Of a stretch of 25,545 bases of DNA, positions 10,143 through 19,530 are shown in pieces (position 1 is the first letter of the stretch; every line of letters starts with the position of its first letter). The notes under the pieces are model-generated. The model was not told the origin of the DNA. It made no database searches and worked only from the letters and a program-made list of their open reading frames with translations. Source of the stretch: Chara braunii (Eukaryota; Streptophyta; Charophyceae; Charales; Characeae); assembly GCA_003427395.1 (NCBI GenBank), contig BFEA01000166.1:2207834-2233378 (forward strand), written 5' to 3'. The position numbers and the translations under genes were made by a program.

Positions 10143-11370
10143 TTTGCGGTATGCAGATCAGGTTAAGGCTTGTTGAGGATGAGGTCGTTGGATCACGAAT
10201 GTGACGAGAGATAATCCCCTGCACCCTGATCTTATGGGAAGGTGGACATGCAAAGCTACAGGGAGCCCATCCGCTGGAGAAGGAGGTGAGAATCCCCTGG
10301 TGTGAACTTACCAATGAGCGTTGAGCAGAACATCAGCACACATCCGCACACGTTGCTTGCACGGCGAGGGATATTTTGAATCGAAGTACAGCTTATGCTC
10401 AATTGGTTTGAGTCTGTAATTGGATTACTAAGAAGTGTTTGGGTCACGTGGATTCTTACTTGTTTCGCCGAAATAAATGCCCAAAAGAGAAAAGGCCAGA
10501 TTAGTTTAATCCCCCCGATGTACCTCCCACGGGGTAGGTAGCCCTGTTCCCCTGTAGGCACACCGTTGAGTTACTAACCTTATTATTCCTCATATGGCCC
10601 GCTATATGCCGAAGTGTAATATCAGTCATGTTTTCCTCTTTGTCTTTAGAGTGCATAGGATAGTTATTCAGTCTATGATATACCAGTCGAGCAACATTGG
10701 GGATAGGGGACACAATTTTTACCTGTCCTTGAAAGGATTTACTCTGTGGATGTTTAAATCCTGCCCACCCAAAAACAAGGCTGAATTCAACTTTGACATC
10801 AAGATAGAAAAACCACCCTTTCTTTAGTATGAGGGAAGAGGCAAGGAATATAGGAAGCACTATCCTCCCTCCTTCCTGATCACATCAGTTGATTCACAGG
10901 CAGTGCCAGTTGGAAGGGCCGTTACCCTGTCTAGTCTTCACTTTGGTCCGATCAAAAGGATAACGGGAGCTTAACGGGAGCTTACCTGGCCGCGAGATTG
11001 ATGTGAGGATGATTGGCCTGTCCCCGGCTACTGTAATTACCCAGGCCCGCTGGTTGTTACCATGATAGTAGTTCGAAGTCTTCGTTGCGAAGACTGTGGA
11101 AGAATCACCTGGTGGTCAGAGATACGATCTGGTGGCCAGATCCCTTGTACGCTGTCCTCCCGCTTGAATGGCTCTCTCACAGCCCTTCGCCCACTTCCTC
11201 ACACCGCCTAGTTCCCTTTGTTGAGAAAAAAAAAGCTTACTCAGACCTGCTGAGTACCTAGCTTCTTCTCCGAGGAATTACAAGCTATGGCTCGAACGAG
11301 CTAGGCCTAGGAGAGTTGAACTCCTCCGAGTCTCTCCGCACGCTGAACCTACCTATGATTAGGCACCATG
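10143..11370 (-). mobile_element. Upstream region of the LINE, no convincing gene
   Basis: This lies between the ORF1 start and the repeated 5' segment. A minus-strand frame of 119 codons (10501-10860) contains LRHIAGHMRNNKVSN but I do not recognise it. Small tandem words occur, such as AACGGGAGCTT twice at about 10964-10984. By position it is 5' untranslated region or sequence carried with the element. Confidence 0.4.
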
Positions 11371-12061
11371 CCCGATAGCCTACGTGGTTATGGCGTGAGA
11401 CCGTCAACGTTGTTGAGACGTGAGCAGCTGCACGGAGAGATCGAAGTAAAAAACCTTTCAGCCAGCGGTAAGATTTCCCTGCACGGAATTACCGCCGCCG
11501 AAATTCCGGAGAGCCAATATTACATGAGCTGCGTTAGAAAACGCCTGGTGTTACGTGGTTGTCTCTTGATGTCATGTTCCCCGACCTGCTGTGCGTACGT
11601 CCTGGTCATGACTGGCTTGCATATCTTGGTATAGATTTCCCACCTCAATCCTCCCTCCTCAATTTCCTTTCCTCTCCTCGCCCCTTTGCCGGAGGTTGTT
11701 CAGTCCAGCACTGAGCCGAGCTCCATCTTCGAGGATACTCTAATGCGAATCGAGTACTACGCAGCGGAGCTCAGATACCTGCGTATGAGCGGAAAATGTG
11801 CCTAGGGCCAGGCGTCGTGCCTGGCAGCCTACTGGCTATGGCGTGAACGGCCTGCTTGGCTATGGCGTGGAGACACAGGAGGGAGAGACCTACGGTAAGA
11901 ATTCCAACCAACGGTAAGATTCCTTCACGGAGTTACCGCCGCCGTTGTTCCGGAAACCAAAGTGGTGAGTGCTGTTGCTAGCGGTAGCGGTAGCGCTTGG
12001 TACCGCTGGGAATTAGCGCAGCAGAATAGCGCTACCGGGCCCCTTCGCCGCCAGCCCCCTC
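11371..12061 (-). repeat. Two imperfect ~450-bp 5' repeats, possible LINE promoter monomers
   Basis: About 11371-11525 and 11820-11965 share TATGGCGTG, then CGGTAAGATT, CACGGA, TTACCGCCGCCG and TTCCGGA in the same order. The repeat ends just before the right 14-bp direct repeat, with a GC-rich tip holding the hairpin GGTAGCGCT/AGCGCTACC (about 11990-12037). Repeated monomers at a LINE 5' end are known in some L1 families and carry the promoter; that role here is inference. Confidence 0.5.
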
Positions 12062-12075
12062 GAGATTTCGTCATT
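12062..12075. repeat. Right target-site duplication candidate of the LINE island
   Basis: GAGATTTCGTCATT, identical to 3662-3675, at the expected 5' boundary of the minus-strand LINE. Confidence 0.6.
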
Positions 12076-12129
12076 GAAGTGACCGGCCCCAGGTAACTCA
12101 AAATTATGTTATTCTGGTCAACTGATTCT

Positions 12130-12197
12130 GTCTAGATTTGAGCCTGGGTCTGTATTTCAACAGTTCATCCATGGGGTGTACCAACTGAGCTACGCCT
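12130..12197 (-). repeat. tRNA-like SINE head (pol III A and B boxes)
   Basis: On the minus strand, TAGCTCAGTTGG (12181-12192) matches the A-box consensus and GGCTCAAATCT (12134-12144) is close to the B box, 36 nt apart. The intervening sequence resembles that at 3434-3467 (GTACAC, then GAAC-GTTGAA). The position just upstream of the ubiquitin gene is divergent to it. Probably a SINE remnant, not a working tRNA gene. Confidence 0.55.
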
Positions 12198-12272
12198 GTT
12201 GGTTCTCACCAGGTTTGCCCCGCTACTTTGTGGACAACTTTTGCGGTATACCCCGACCTTTCGATGCGGTGA

Positions 12273-12971
<699 letters not shown>

Positions 12972-12985
12972 GGCTGGCGGGAGTA

Positions 12986-12988
12986 AAG

Positions 12989-13038
<50 letters not shown>
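12986..13038 (+). repeat. (GATA)n microsatellite in the 3' flank of the eS31 gene
   Basis: About 13 GATA/TAGA units with one interruption (AAAT near 13006), starting 14 nt after the stop codon. Confidence 0.95.
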
Positions 13039-13039
<1 letters not shown>

Positions 13040-13040
13040 T

Positions 13041-13105
13041 CCCCTCGTTTGTTGTCTTCTTCTCTCTCTCTGCCTACGGTTTACCGGGCAGTTCTGTTTG
13101 TGACG
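13041..13105 (-). repeat. Right copy of the inverted repeat (partner 23-85)
   Basis: The reverse complement of this segment matches 23-85, with the core CTACGGTTTACCGGGCAGTT on the plus strand. It is bounded by the GATA tract on one side and by TA followed by (GA)n on the other. Confidence 0.85.

Positions 13106-13113
<8 letters not shown>

Positions 13114-13167
<54 letters not shown>
13114..13167 (+). repeat. (GA)n microsatellite
   Basis: About 27 GA units following a short TATATA stretch, with purines on the plus strand. Confidence 0.98.
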
Positions 13168-13170
<3 letters not shown>

Positions 13171-13251
13171 GAGCGTTCAGTGATAACGTCGAGTTCAAAG
13201 GCATGTCTATTTCGTGAACCAGAAGGCTGCGGATGGTGTACATCTTTCTAT

Positions 13252-13361
13252 GAGCCTAGTTCCACTACTCGCCATCCGCCAATATTTTGAATGCCCATGG
13301 ATGGAGAACCTATCCAGATGCATTCGAAATTTTGGCGGATGGCTAGTAGTGCAACTAGGCC
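13252..13361. repeat. Hairpin-forming inverted repeat, ~42-bp arms
   Basis: The arm 13252-13294 (GAGCCTAGTTCCACTACT...) pairs with 13320-13361 (...AGTAGTGCAACTAGGCC) with roughly five mismatches and a 25-nt loop. A miniature fold-back element or a hairpin-RNA precursor would look like this. Neither is proven. Confidence 0.85.
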
Positions 13362-13722
13362 CTATCAAAAGCACCGTGAATAATGGTTTGCTGATATCGC
13401 AACCGTCAGCGTTCAATGGTTGAACTTGATAACAGAAACAGTAAGTATAAAAAATAAAAAGACAAATCGGGAAAAAAGAAAAAGAGGTTGTTGAACTTGA
13501 CTACAACGCGAAAAAAAGGGCAGCTGGCTCAACTGTAGGACGTGAGGGTAGGGGGCGTTATATTCGAGACCGATGATTATTTTTCAGTATGTTTTATTAA
13601 AAAAACACAAAATAGAAACTGCTTGCCTTTCCAGAAAAAACTGGAACCCATGGATTTGTCGCCAGTGTTGCATCTCCTAAGTCACTCTTCGTCATACGTA
13701 GTAGAAAGCTCATCGTGCGCCT

Positions 13723-13924
13723 GCTCAACGATGCTAGTGGGACATGGCCCCGGGGGCCAAGTTCTGGGGGCCAAGTCCCACTAGCAGCGTTGAGCTACCT
13801 CAACGCCTGAATTTGGACGTGTTTGTGGAGATGTGCAGTACAGCAAACTCAACACCATTTCTGCACATCTCCTCAAAAGCGTCCAGATTCAGGCGTTGAG
13901 GTAGCTCAGCGATGCAAGTGGGAC
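13723..13924. repeat. Three-segment fold-back: shared arm pairs in two ways
   Basis: Arms 13775-13838 and 13861-13924 form a long inverted repeat of about 64 bp with a 22-nt loop, including CAACGCCTGAAT against ATTCAGGCGTTG and GAGATGTGCAG against CTGCACATCT. The first 21 bp of the left arm also pair with 13723-13743 (GTCCCACTAGCAGCGTTGAGC against GCTCAACGATGCTAGTGGGAC). So the middle segment can pair with the left or the right partner. The inner loop of the left hairpin holds GGCCCCGGGGGCC. Confidence 0.88.
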
Positions 13925-14017
13925 ACAGCCCTGGTAGCAGGGGGAACCCCACGCTCCTTTTGTGTTGTCGTTATAATAAGTATTAGGGGGAACCGCGTAG
14001 CAGCCACATCCGTGGTT

Positions 14018-14165
14018 GGGATTAACGAATTATTAGCCTTAAAAAAAAAAAAAAACCGCCGCTCCACTTTCACACGTAGGCGGTTTTTCGCGTACACATC
14101 GGCAGTGCCTGTTCTCTCCGTAGGGATTAACGAATTATTAGCCTTGAAAAAAAAAAAAGAAAAAA
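14018..14165 (+). repeat. Duplicated 23-bp word followed by A tracts
   Basis: GGGATTAACGAATTATTAGC (+CTT) occurs at 14018-14040 and 14123-14145, each followed by an A-rich tract. This is either a 105-bp tandem duplication or a short A-tailed insertion flanked by its target duplication. Confidence 0.75.
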
Positions 14166-14469
14166 AGAAACCGTCTAACCGTAGGGAGATGGCGGCGGCG
14201 GACGAGAAGCGGTGCGCTGTTAATTAACAGAGCCCAAAATTTTCAGGAGGTTTTTTTTTCAGGAGGGTCATTATTTCAACGCTGTGTGACTGTACGCAAC
14301 AACGGAGATGCACGTCGTCCAAGTCATCTAGCGGTCCGTTTTTAATAAAAAAGGCAATAGAGACTATCTTTGATTTTTCTTACAACAAAAAGCAGAAGTA
14401 AATCCTTTCTCTCGAATGCTACTCCCCCTACCCTCGCCACTTTCCCTTGAGCTAGCTGTCTCCTTTTTC
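14166..14469. other. Spacer, no gene seen
   Basis: No supported coding region. It contains a repeated CAGGAGG word near 14244-14267 and ordinary AT-rich DNA. Confidence 0.5.
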
Positions 14470-14470
14470 G

Positions 14471-14568
14471 AGACGAAGCCGAAGCTTACCAGACGAAGCA
14501 GAAGCTTACCAGACGAAGCCGAAGCATATCTGTCCTCGCCGCTTTCCAGACGAAGCCGAAGCTTACCC
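14471..14568 (+). repeat. 20-bp minisatellite, 3 adjacent copies plus one
   Basis: AGACGAAGCCGAAGCTTACC or close variants start at 14471, 14491, 14511 and 14548. The last copy is separated by a short CCTCGCCGCTTTCC segment. Confidence 0.85.
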
Positions 14569-14570
14569 CT

Positions 14571-15264
14571 CGCCAGGCTTGTTGGTGGCGTGATCTCGCA
14601 GAGTTCGACTTTACCATCAAGAAGATTACTGGGGAAAGCAATCGCGTAGCTCATGCCTTATTTCGCCGCCCCGATCTTCAGTGCGATGATCGCCAGCTCT
14701 CTGCCATTTCATTCCCCGTCATCCACCCCGCTTTCCTAGATGAGTATCGGTCGGCATATCCCCAATGCTCCGAGTTTCAGTCCATCTACGCTGACTTACA
14801 GGCCGGCAAGACTGTCCCTAACTTCCAGCTCGACCCCTCTGGACTCCTATATTGGCTTGGTCGCCAAGGTAACCGTACTCCCCGCTTATGTGTCCCATTT
14901 GTAGGCCAGCTTCGTGTTCGAGCTGTCGCTGAGTGATACGATCAGCGTGCTGCAGGTCATCTCGGTATCCTCAAGACCCTTGACCGACTCTACCGCCATT
15001 AGTACTGGGAGCACCTCCGTCCTTTCACGACAGAGTACGTTCGCACCTGCAGGACCTGCCAGGAGGCCAGCATTCCCAACCACCCTCCCTATGGCCTTCT
15101 TCAGCCCTTACCCATTCCTACTCAGTGTTGGACCTCCGTCTCTATGGACTTCATCGGCCCACTTCGTCCCCCTACCCCACGAGTTTACGATGCCATCTTT
15201 GTTGTTGTCTGCCGGTTGACTAAGCATGCTCACTTCCTCCCCTGCAAGTATGCTAGTTCAGCCA
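14571..15264 (+). pseudogene. Ty3/gypsy pol remnant: end of RNase H and integrase N-terminal half
   Basis: One reading frame runs the whole length with two stops, a TGA at 14934 and a TAG at 15000. It starts with the RNase H end and connection (RDLAEFDFTIKKITGESNRV, where the usual DALSRRP is ALFRRP). An integrase H2C2 zinc-binding region follows (GHLGILKTLDRLYRH before the second stop, then YVRTCRTCQE). The catalytic core opens with SMDFIGPLRPPTPRVYDAIF and LTKHAHFLP. It breaks off at the N gap at 15265, so two of the three catalytic acidic residues are missing. Protease, RT and LTRs were not found nearby on this strand. It is distinct from the minus-strand element at 20-25 kb, whose integrase differs strongly. 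Confidence 0.85.
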
Positions 15265-15285
15265 NNNNNNNNNNNNNNNNNNNNN
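15265..15285. other. Assembly gap (21 N)
   Basis: Twenty-one consecutive N between the integrase remnant and the GA/eS31-fragment block. The true distance is unknown. Confidence 0.99.
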
Positions 15286-15346
15286 CTGGCCAACAGAGCA
15301 TGGGATGGGGAAAAACGTATTTACGTCCGGTAGGCTTTTTGGCTTT

Positions 15347-15348
<2 letters not shown>

Positions 15349-15408
<60 letters not shown>
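15349..15408 (+). repeat. (GA)n microsatellite
   Basis: About 30 GA units directly abutting eS31 fragment 1. Confidence 0.98.
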
Positions 15409-15411
<3 letters not shown>

Positions 15412-15450
15412 CATGGCCGATCATTTCGATCGACACTACTGCGGCAAGTG
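15409..15450 (+). pseudogene. eS31 fragment 1 (42 bp of the zinc-ribbon coding end)
   Basis: TTTCATGGCC then sequence encoding [11 protein letters not shown], cut off by a (GA)n tract after GGCAAGTG. It matches the parent gene from about position 12892 onward and keeps the parental Tyr codon before Cys141. Confidence 0.9.
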
Positions 15451-15474
15451 AGAGAGAGAGAGAGAAGAGAGAGA

Positions 15475-15584
15475 TTTCATGGCCAATCATTTCGATCGAC
15501 ACTCCTGCGGCAAGTGCGGGCTCACCTACGTGCACCAGAAGGCCGCTCAGGATTTATGCTGTCAGGGGAGTGAAGATCAAGATC

Positions 15585-15586
<2 letters not shown>
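15475..15586 (+). pseudogene. eS31 fragment 2 (C-terminal 27 codons and 3' flank)
   Basis: It begins at the same TTTCATGGCC point as the other fragments, right after a (GA)n tract (15451-15474). It encodes [20 protein letters not shown] with both Cys of the C-X2-C pair. It continues past the normal stop position (GATTTATG in place of GATTGAGG) and includes about 25 bp similar to the 3' flank of the parent gene before the next GA tract at 15588. Tyr140 is Ser and Tyr150 is His. Confidence 0.92.

Positions 15587-15587
<1 letters not shown>

Positions 15588-15670
<83 letters not shown>
15588..15670 (+). repeat. (GA)n microsatellite, longest in the window
   Basis: About 41 GA units between eS31 fragments 2 and 3. 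Confidence 0.98.
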
Positions 15671-15673
<3 letters not shown>

Positions 15674-15778
15674 CATGGCCAATCACATCGATCGACACTC
15701 CTGCGGCAAGTGCGGGCTCACCTACGTGCACCAGAAGGCCTCTCAGGGTTGAGGCTGTCAGTGGAGTAGAGATCTCAA

Positions 15779-15780
<2 letters not shown>
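15671..15780 (+). pseudogene. eS31 fragment 3 (C-terminal codons, stop and 3' flank)
   Basis: The same left boundary (TTTCATGGCC) as fragments 1 and 2. It encodes [20 protein letters not shown], then KASQG and a TGA stop, with a 3' flank similar to the parent gene. It shares the Ser and His changes with fragment 2, so those two come from one duplication or from a diverged paralogue. Confidence 0.92.
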
Positions 15781-15837
<57 letters not shown>

Positions 15838-15838
15838 G
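15780..15838 (+). repeat. (CA)n then (GA)n compound microsatellite
   Basis: About 18 CA units run straight into about 11 GA units. Confidence 0.98.
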
Positions 15839-16197
15839 AAACAAATGGAGGTAGAGGAGGCAGGGACTCGCCAGTGGATATGATCTGAACGGTTCAGTGG
15901 GATGGGGCGAGGAGGAGATGTCTTCCTAAGAAAAGTACTTTGGGAAAAAGAGAGAAGGAAGGAGATGGTTTTCTGGGGTGTGTACTATGAGCAGCAACAG
16001 CTTACACGCAAGAATGAATCGTTTTTTTAAGGTTAATTTTTTTGAGATTTCGTAAAAGTCTTTTCATCAGGGGAAAATGAATTTGGAGGAAAAAATTAAA
16101 AGAAAATAGAGTCCGCTAGATAAGTTCACGCTGCCGTCGTCTCCTTACGTCAACCATCAAAATTGCATCACGTCCTCGTCCCCTTCCATGTCCAGCT
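15839..16197. other. Spacer, no gene seen
   Basis: No coding support. The word TGAGATTTCGT near 16050 resembles part of the 14-bp repeat that flanks the LINE island, probably by chance or from a dispersed repeat. Confidence 0.5.
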
Positions 16198-16300
16198 CCG
16201 TCTTTCCCGCCTTTCCTCCCACTCCGTCTTTCCCGCCATTCCTCCCGCTACGTCTTTCCCGCCATTCCTCCCACTCCGTCTTTCCCGCCATTCCTGCCAT
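16198..16300 (+). repeat. 26-bp minisatellite, about four copies
   Basis: Units of CCGTCTTTCCCGCCATTCCT plus CCCACT start at 16198, 16224, 16250 and 16276, with a few substitutions. Confidence 0.9.
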
Positions 16301-16552
16301 TTCCCACAACCTCTTTAACTCCCCGCCGCCGTTCCTCTACGGCCCGTCAGCGTCCTTCTTCTCTTTGGTTTTTGGAAATGACTCAATTTTCTTTGTCTTC
16401 GCAATTTGAGAATTTGACTTATTTTTAAATAAAAAAATAATAGAAAATAATAGAAAAGGAATTTTTTGACTTATTTTTTCGGTAATCTGTGATACGGCGG
16501 CTAAACAGTGAAGTCGACGTTCCCACCAAGTCCCTCTCTGGAGGGCTTAGCT

Positions 16553-16557
<5 letters not shown>

Positions 16558-16619
<62 letters not shown>
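16558..16619 (+). repeat. (GA)n microsatellite
   Basis: About 31 GA units with purines on the plus strand. Confidence 0.98.
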
Positions 16620-16621
<2 letters not shown>

Positions 16622-16850
16622 TTTGTGACATTGAGCTTAGATCGTTGCGTGACCTCGGCCTCCTTCCCAACCCATGATTCCCATGTGGAACTCCCTCTAC
16701 CCCTGCCGACGCGCTAAGAAGACAGAAGACAAGGAACGCCACGCCAACAGCCCGGCCAACCGCGGGTACTCGCTCTTGCAATCCCCCCTCATCATTCCAC
16801 ACCTCTCCCTACCGTTTTCCTCTCTGAAGACGAAACGCAATGCGCACCAA
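16620..16850. other. Spacer, no gene seen
   Basis: No supported feature between the GA tract and the first G-box unit. Confidence 0.5.
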
Positions 16851-18720
16851 GTGCCACGTGGCGGTCCATTATTGCTCTGCCATGTGGTGGAAATCCAACA
16901 CCGCTCTCTGCCACGTTGTCTTTTCTGATCGGACTCTCACCTCGATGCTCAATCGCTTGGTTCGTACGCTCTGACACGTCACATGGAAGTTGTGTCGATC
17001 TGTGAGGTACTGCCACGTGGCAGGTCCGTTTTGCTTTGCCCTGTTCTCTTCGACTGGCAGTCTGGTTTTTCTCTGCCACGTGGGAGTCTGCTCTGCTCTA
17101 GTTCTGCGACGAGGAAGTCCGATCTTGTTCTCCCACGTGGTGAAGTCCGATCTTGCTCTCCCACGTGGTGAAGTCCGATCTTGCTCTCCCACGTGGAAGT
17201 CGTCGTCTTCTTCCTCTGCCACGTGGAAGCTCAATTTTGGCTCTGCCCGTGTCCACTTGAAGGGTCGCATGAAAATTGTGAGCGGAGTTTGTAAATGACT
17301 GCCACGTGGTGGGCCCTGTCCGATATTGCTCTTCCATGTGGAATCCTCTGCCACGTGGAAGTCCTAGCTTGCTCTGCCACGTGGAAGTCGGGTCTTCGCA
17401 TGGAAATAGTGAGCAGTCTCTAGCATGGAAGTCGGGTCTTTCCGTGAATGTTTTTTGAGCGGAGTCTATAGGGGACGGCTACGTCGTGGGCCCTGCTCGA
17501 TCTTACTCTGCCACATGAAAGTCCGATGTTGCTCTGCCACGTGGAAGTCGGGGGTTCCTCTGCCACGTGCAAGTCGGGGTTTCCTCTGCCACGTGCAAGT
17601 CGGGGTTTCCTCTGCCACGTAGAAGTTGGGTTTTCGTCTGCCACGTGGAAGTTCACGTTTGCTCTGCTCTTGTCCACTTTAAAGGTCGCATGAAAGTTGT
17701 GAGCAGAGTCTGTAAGGGACTGCCACGCGATTGGCCCTTTCCGATGTCGCTCTGCCACGTGGAAGTCGAGTCTTGCTCTGCCACGTGGAAGTCAAGTCTT
17801 GCTCTGCCACGTGGAATTTCAGCATTGGTCTGATCTTGTGGACATGTGGCATGAAAGCTCTGAGTAGAGTTTGTAAGGGAATGCCACGTGGTGGGTCTTG
17901 TCCGATGCTGCTGCTCTGTCACGTGTTGTGAGTAGAGTCTGTAAGGGAATGCCGACCACACACATGGTGGGCCTTGTCCGATGCTGCTCTGCCAGGTGTT
18001 GTGAGTGGAGTCTGTAAGGGAATGGCACGTGGTGGGCCATGTCCGATGTTGCTCTGCCACGTGGAAGCTCGATCTTGCTATGTCACGTGGAGGTCCGATC
18101 TTGCTATGTCACGTGAAGTCGGCATCAGGTCTTGCTCTGCCAAATTGAAGGGAATACCACGTGGTGGGCATTGTTGCTCTGCCACGTGGAAGTCCGATCT
18201 TGCTATGCCGCATGGAAGTCGGGATCAGGTCTTGCTCTGCCACTTTTTTTTTTTTTTTTGCTCTCGTCCCACTCGAAGGGTGGCATGAAAGTTGTGAGCA
18301 GAAGTCTGTAAGGTACTGCCACGTGGAGGGCCCTGTGCGATGTTCAACTTTGCTCTGCCCTTGTTGACTTGAGGGGTCGCACAAAATTTATGAGGTCCTT
18401 CGGGACATTCGTCAAAATTGTAACGACACAGATTTATTTTTTTTTCTGTAAACCAACCAATCATTTCATTATCAAAAACCAATTGAGTCGAGCCTGGCCC
18501 CTGCGCAAGGATAGCACGCATAACTCGAGAAATGAAAAGTTGTGAGCAGAGTTTGTAAGGGACTGCCACGTGGTAGGCCCTGTTCCCAATGTTTCTCTGC
18601 CACGTGGAAGTTGGCTCTCTTGCTCTGCCACGTGGCAGTCCGATCTTGTGGACAGGCAATTGCGGTGGCTCTCTTGCTCTGCCACGTGGCAGTCCGATCT
18701 TGTCGACACGCAATTGCGGT
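16851..18720. repeat. Complex minisatellite with about 30 CACGTG (G-box) palindromes
   Basis: By eye I count about 30 exact CACGTG hexamers, most inside TGCCACGTGG, plus variants such as CCATGTGG and CCACGTAG. The short unit is close to GCTCTGCCACGTGGAAGTC followed by CGATCTT. A longer unit, GTGAGCAGAGTCTGTAAGGG then ACTGCCACGTGGTGGGCCCT then GTCCGAT, recurs around 17279, 17455, 17700, 17857, 17928, 18001, 18294 and 18541. It is often preceded by GGTCGCATGAAAGTT. CACGTG is the G-box core bound by plant bZIP and bHLH factors, but no gene is seen directly beside the array. Open frames on both strands inside it are products of the repeat and are not called. Confidence 0.9.
18613..18720 (+). repeat. 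54-bp tandem duplication at the end of the G-box array
   Basis: Two nearly identical 54-bp units (18613-18666 and 18667-18720) each run from GGCTCTCTTGCTCTGCCACG to CAATTGCGGT, with one CACGTG each. A diverged echo of the end (AATTGTGGTCAAATTCAT) is at about 18819. Confidence 0.92.
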
Positions 18721-19491
18721 CAGATTCATCTTGGACGTAACCGTTCTGTTGTGTTCTGTTTCTTTTTTTTTTTCGTTTTCTTTTTTTGTTTCTTCGGAAA
18801 TTTCCAGGACGCACTGTAATTGTGGTCAAATTCATTTTGTTCTCGCTTAGGACGGTGAAGGTAGTTCTAAGTTTTTTTGACTTTTTTTTTTTTTTTCCCT
18901 GGATCAGTTGAAAGCGAAACTTGGGGGTAATGCTCAGGCCTTGTCCTGGGGGAGGAGCTTCTCTTTCCAGGAGAAAAAAAGTACTACTCAGGCCTTGCCC
19001 CATCCATTTCCTCCGCGTAGGCCTCCTACATCCGCATCAATCCCACGTCCTGTTGTGCGCCCTCCCACCCCCACCGCACCCCTCTAGACTTGTTCTTCCT
19101 GCACCACCTCTCCGTTCTTATCTCAGATGGATAAAGCAGTAACCTTCTTCAAGGTCAGTCTCTTCTTCTTCTTTTTTATTTTTTTTTTATCAATGTGGTC
19201 CGATGGACCATGCAACCAGACTCGTTTCTTCTTTACTCGGCATGCATGGTAAACAGATGGCAATCCACCAAAAGTAAAACAAAACATTTATAATAACACA
19301 AAACTACCGGCGTCCGCGCCGACTTTACGATCAACAACAGAAAAGAATCATGAGCGCCTTAAACCTGCGCGCCCATGCACTCTCCAGTGTAGTCAACCAC
19401 CCAGTCAACATAAACCACAGGCGCAGCCGCGCCTCACGCGGAACACTTAAATTCCAACCCAAACTTATTTTTTGTTGCATGCAAAAACCAG
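18721..19491. other. Spacer with T-rich tracts, no gene seen
   Basis: Several poly-T tracts near 18761, 18878 and 19168. CTCAGGCCTTG occurs twice (about 18934 and 18989). No supported coding region. Confidence 0.5.
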
Positions 19492-19519
19492 GGCGGATAC
19501 CCTTGTAAGGGTATTCGCC
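19492..19519. repeat. Short near-perfect hairpin
   Basis: GGCGGATACCCTT-GT-AAGGGTATTCGCC has 13-bp arms with one mismatch. Confidence 0.8.
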
Positions 19520-19530
19520 AAGCGCCCATG

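Noticed and set aside
12130-12197. A functional tRNA gene
   Set aside because: A and B boxes are present, but I could not build the acceptor stem or a convincing anticodon arm, so a SINE head is more likely.
14018-14145. Possible CRISPR-like or phased direct repeats
   Set aside because: Only two copies, with A tracts, in a eukaryotic repeat context. No array or cas genes.
14364-14654. Minus-strand 96-codon frame rich in Ser, Arg and Leu
   Set aside because: It covers a 20-bp minisatellite and the antisense of the gypsy remnant; no protein similarity is recognised.
15144-15752. A single long open frame joining integrase, the N gap, GA repeats and eS31 fragments
   Set aside because: It crosses 21 N of arbitrary length and microsatellites. 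It is an accident of frame, not a fusion gene.
16869-18713. Many open frames on both strands within the G-box array, with recurrent CHVE, LPRG and TWQS peptides
   Set aside because: The peptides are the repeat unit translated in several frames, present on both strands and in overlapping frames. They are not coding.
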